DNA of 35,585 nt from Chlamydomonas sphaeroides (Eukaryota > Chlorophyta > Chlorophyceae > Chlamydomonadales > Chlamydomonadaceae), in the NCBI GenBank assembly GCA_001662425.1, contig BDDC01001022.1:1-35585 (forward strand), read 5' to 3'. Both the position numbers and the translations under genes were made by a program. Below are positions 32,701 through 35,585 of this stretch, piece after piece. The notes below the pieces were generated by a model. It searched no databases, was not told where the DNA came from, and saw only the letters and a program-made list of their open reading frames with translations. The first letter of the stretch is position 1, and each line of letters begins with the position of its first letter.

Positions 32701-35585
32701 ACGGACCACGTCCATCTGTGCCCGACTGGTGAAGGCGCCCGACAGCCCGGAGCAGTCGGTCAGGTCCAGCATGAACGAGCCGCTGCGGTTGCGAGCCACG
32801 GCAATGGCCGCGTCGATCCAGGTGTCCGGCACGGACCCGGTGAGGCCAGGGTTGCGTGTGATGACCAAATCGAGGTGGGGCAGCAGGGGGGCCCAGTCGG
32901 CTGGCAGCGTGCCGGTCAGGCGGTTACCTGGGCAAGGGCAGGGGGAGGGCGGGGGGGGTGTCGGGATAAAGGGACGCGACGCCGATCAGGGGGGGGGTCT
33001 GGAGCCAAGTGCTCAAGCCGGAACGCAGCCGGCAATGTGGGCCCATTTACGTGTCGCACCTGACAGGTCCACACGCGCAGCCCGGTCGAGCAGCGCGGCC
33101 CAGGCGCTGCCATTGTTGGCGGCCGAGTCGTTGACGCTGGGCAGCTGGCCGGTGAAACCGTTATCCGACAGGTCCAGGATGAGCGTGTAAGCATACGCGG
33201 CGTACGGCAGCTCGAGCAGCTGCGAGCGCAGGTCTCCGCCCAGGGCGTTGGACGAAAGGTTGACATGAAGCACGGGCACCGGCAGTGCAGGCACCGGGCC
33301 GGTCAGGCCATTGACTGGAGGTGGGGAAGACCGGCATGCGTCAGCGGAACGGATGTTCGTCGATCCAGGCGTGCCGGAAGCAGCTGTACAGCTGGGGGGT
33401 GGGGGGCTTGCACGGATGTTGCTCAAGCCACGTACCCGAGAGGTCGAGGAATGCCAGGTTGGCGACCGGAATGATAGGCTGCCGTGAGCCGTCCCACGCG
33501 CCGTCCTCGGGGGCGGGCCGGAGCAGGATGGCCAGGGAGGCGTTGGCGTCGCCGGCCAGGTCCAGGCCGGCCAGCGACACGCCGGCAACCATGTGCCTCT
33601 GCGGGGCGGATGTGGACGACACACAGGCTTGAGCCAGGCGGATTCGCCGGCTAGCAATGGGGGTAAGCTACTCAACAGCACCAGCGCCGACCGCGCCGCG
33701 CACCTGCGAGAGGCTCGGCTGCGCAGGCTGCAGCAGCTGGCGCCGGGCGCCGCCGCTGGCCGCGGCCGTGCCGTTGGCTGCGGGCGCGGTGCAGTACTGC
33801 CACAGCTCGTCCTCGCCGCGCTCCTCCGGCACCATGGCCGCCCAGCCGCTGTCGGCCGACGCCAGAAAGTCCACCAGGGTACGACGTTTGCCGTCAGGGG
33901 CCTCGGTCTCGTTGTACCCGACACACACGGGCGACAGGGGCAGCTGCGCCGCGAGCCGGCTCACGTTCGCGCGCGACAGTGGCGGCGGCGGGCGCGGCCG
34001 CGGCGCGGGAGGGCGCGGCGGCGCGGTGGGCTGCGTCTCGGGGGCTGGCTGCGAGGTTGCGTTGTCGGAGCGGAAGATGAACGGCGGCCGGGGCGGCGGG
34101 CGCGGCGCGGGCGGCACGGGCGGAGGCCGAGGCGGCGGCGCGCCGAAGACCAGCCGCCGTGCCTCGTCAATGATGCCTACGAGTCAAGGAGCGCAGTCAA
34201 GTCAGGCGCTTGCGTGCGGGTTGCAACCGGGGCTGGTGCCGTGAGTCCGGCCTGCGGCTGCTCACACAGCTGTGCCGCCGCATCCCGCACTCCGGCCCCC
34301 GGCGCACCCGTGGTCTCCAGGTCGATGCCACCGGGCCGGCTCCAGCCCTCCAGCAAACGGACCAGGTGGGGCCTGGGGGAGCAGAGCCGAGTCACAGAGG
34401 TGCGGGGCGCGGCAATGTGAGCTGGGGCTCATGAGCTGGCGTGTCCACTGGCACGTCCCTACCGCACACAGAGCCCCTGGACGGTGCTAGAGCGCACCTA
34501 TTGAACATACGCGAGGGCAGCCAGGACGGCCCGCGACCCAGCAGCGCTTGCGACAGCGCGCTCGCGTTGAGCAGGTCGCGCGGCGTCCAGATGGACTTGA
34601 AGTTCTCGACCGCAGCAGCCCACGCGGTCTGGGGGCGGGGGCGGGCGGGAGGGCAAGGAAGGTCCGGGGGGCGGCGGTGGTGCGGTAGGCACGCCATCAC
34701 AGCTGTGCAGACTTGGAGCTAGCGGTCGCGGCAGCAGCCCCACCTGCGCGGCGGCGCCGCTGGTGATGTTGAGGGCGGCGGCGGTGCTGTTGGTGCTGGC
34801 GGTGCCGTTGCCGAGGAGGGCCGTGGCGTTGGCGGCCGTGCCGTTGGCTCCGGGCAGGCCGCTGGCCTGCAGCCCCGGCGCCCTCAGCAGCAGCGCCGAC
34901 AGCCCGGAGCGCGCGTTGCGGGCCCGGGGCACGCAGGAGAAGTCGAGCGGCGAGGCGGCGGCGGGCACCTCCATGCGGACGTAGGTGGTGGGGGTGCGGA
35001 TGGCGGCCAGGTCCTGTTGGAGGCCGGAGCTGACGGCCTCGGCTGCGCGGCTGCGTGTGGAGGCGGTGGGCCAGGTGGCCAGCCGTGTGGGGCAGGGCAT
35101 GACGGTGGGGGGCGCGGGAGGGGCGGGCGGGGAGGGCGCCGGGGGCGCACGGGGCGGACGGGGCGGCCGCGCAGGAGGCACGGATATGGGCGGCAGGCCG
35201 GGTGGCCTGGGCGGCGGGGGCTGGCGGGGAGGGTTGGGCGGTCGCGAGGGGCTGCGTGCCGGTGGGGGAGGGCGGCGAGGTAGACTGGGGGGCTGGGGGT
35301 TGGGCGGCAGGGGCCGTGGAGGCCGGGGGCTGGGCGGCGCCGGACTTGGAGGAGCTGGGCTGGGTGGCAGCGGGCTTGGGGGCAGTGGGCTGGGAGGCCG
35401 CGGGCTGGGAGGCGGAGGAGGCGGTAGGCTCGGTTCGGGGCTGGGTGGAAAGTACTGGAAGCCCATGGCGGGAGGAGGGACGGATGGCATGCCAGACACG
35501 TCAGGAGGGGGCGGCCCGTAGTCGTCGGGGAAGGGGTTCAAGTCCGGCGGCGGCGGGGGTGGTGGCGGCGGGGGGGGCGGTGGCG
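29772..35585 (-). CDS. Proline-rich, leucine-rich-repeat, multipass membrane protein with an XK-related-like module; 5' end outside window
   Basis: Exons in transcript order: beyond 35585 to 34744, 34498-34628, 34266-34372, 33704-34176, 33436-33598, 33060-33314, 32686-32927, 32479-32571, 32267-32344, 31903-32160, 31082-31750, 30869-30964, 30534-30728, 29772-30374; about 1400 visible residues, all phases matching. The visible part opens with PPSP-type hydroxyproline-like repeats, then an N-glycosylation-rich region and a second proline-rich patch. Plant-type LRRs follow (LDLSVNGLTGPVP, LDLSDNGFTGQLP, VDLSGNRLTGTLP, NPGLTGSVP). After an Ala-rich linker come four helices in the 31082-31750 exon and about two more in 30534-30728. 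The helix text FWGDLVSDLVFVIGY and the segment EPLNESLPQAIVQTTCYVIG resemble the acidic helix and the ESxPQLxLQ motif of XK-related lipid scramblases; this is inference. The 200-residue C-terminal exon is hydrophilic. The role is probably wall-contacting surface sensing or membrane-lipid handling. Confidence 0.85.
32345..32478 (-). other. Candidate GC-AG intron in the LRR gene
   Basis: The upstream exon ends ...ACG CAG followed by GCAAGC, which matches a GC-type donor. The acceptor is GTGGGTGCAG before GTGGACTACCAG. Joining here keeps phase 0 (EFTQ-VDYQKPPSL). The nearby GT donors (GTACCG, GTCCGC) are in phase 1 and would break the frame. Confidence 0.65.

Noticed and set aside
32494..33190. 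Plus-strand frames opposite the LRR exons
   Set aside because: They are antisense to clear LRR motifs on the minus strand.

Overview
The window looks like nuclear DNA of a volvocine green alga (Chlamydomonas, Gonium, Volvox group). It is GC-rich, its genes are broken into many short exons with GTGNG...YAG introns, TGTAA-type 3' signals lie on the right strand behind three genes, and the proteins are algal in character: Ala/Pro/Gly-rich low-complexity tails, a PPSP-type hydroxyproline-rich ectodomain and an alpha-carbonic anhydrase that starts like the periplasmic CAH1 class. I cannot fix the species from sequence alone. The exon models below were built by hand by matching splice sites, intron phases and protein family motifs; every junction in the kinase, carbonic anhydrase and LRR models keeps the reading frame.

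Layout. 495-8148 (+): complete 21-exon receptor-type TKL-like protein kinase (906 aa). 8149-9795: no gene seen, with a ~40-bp minisatellite at 9181-9434. 9796-10110 (-): fragment of a GDP-L-galactose phosphorylase (VTC2) gene with a one-base frameshift. 11317-13664 (-): complete six-exon gene for a single-pass membrane protein of unknown function (504 aa). 13665-15609: nothing I can support. 15610-16640 (-): the last three exons of a Fanzor (eukaryotic TnpB relative, RNA-guided nuclease); a 329-bp assembly gap lies inside one of its introns. 16984-21550 (+): single-pass membrane protein with a very long Ala/Pro/Ser-rich tail; its 3' exons are firm and its 5' exons tentative. 21551-23610: convergent intergenic/3' UTR sequence. 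23611-27902 (-): complete 10-exon secreted alpha-carbonic anhydrase (731 aa) with a large His/Asp-rich insertion and a C-terminal membrane anchor. 27903-29771: 3' flank of the next gene and 5' flank of the anhydrase. 29772 to the window end (-): 14 exons of a large protein with a proline-rich and leucine-rich-repeat ectodomain and a six-helix membrane module that resembles XK-related proteins; its 5' end lies outside the window.

All five main genes encode proteins of the cell surface or secretory route. Four are predicted single-pass, with a short basic stop-transfer segment, and one is multipass. They are separately transcribed on both strands, so I infer no operon-like coupling. The most unusual items are the Fanzor remnant, the His/Asp insertion in the carbonic anhydrase, and the LRR/XK-like fusion.
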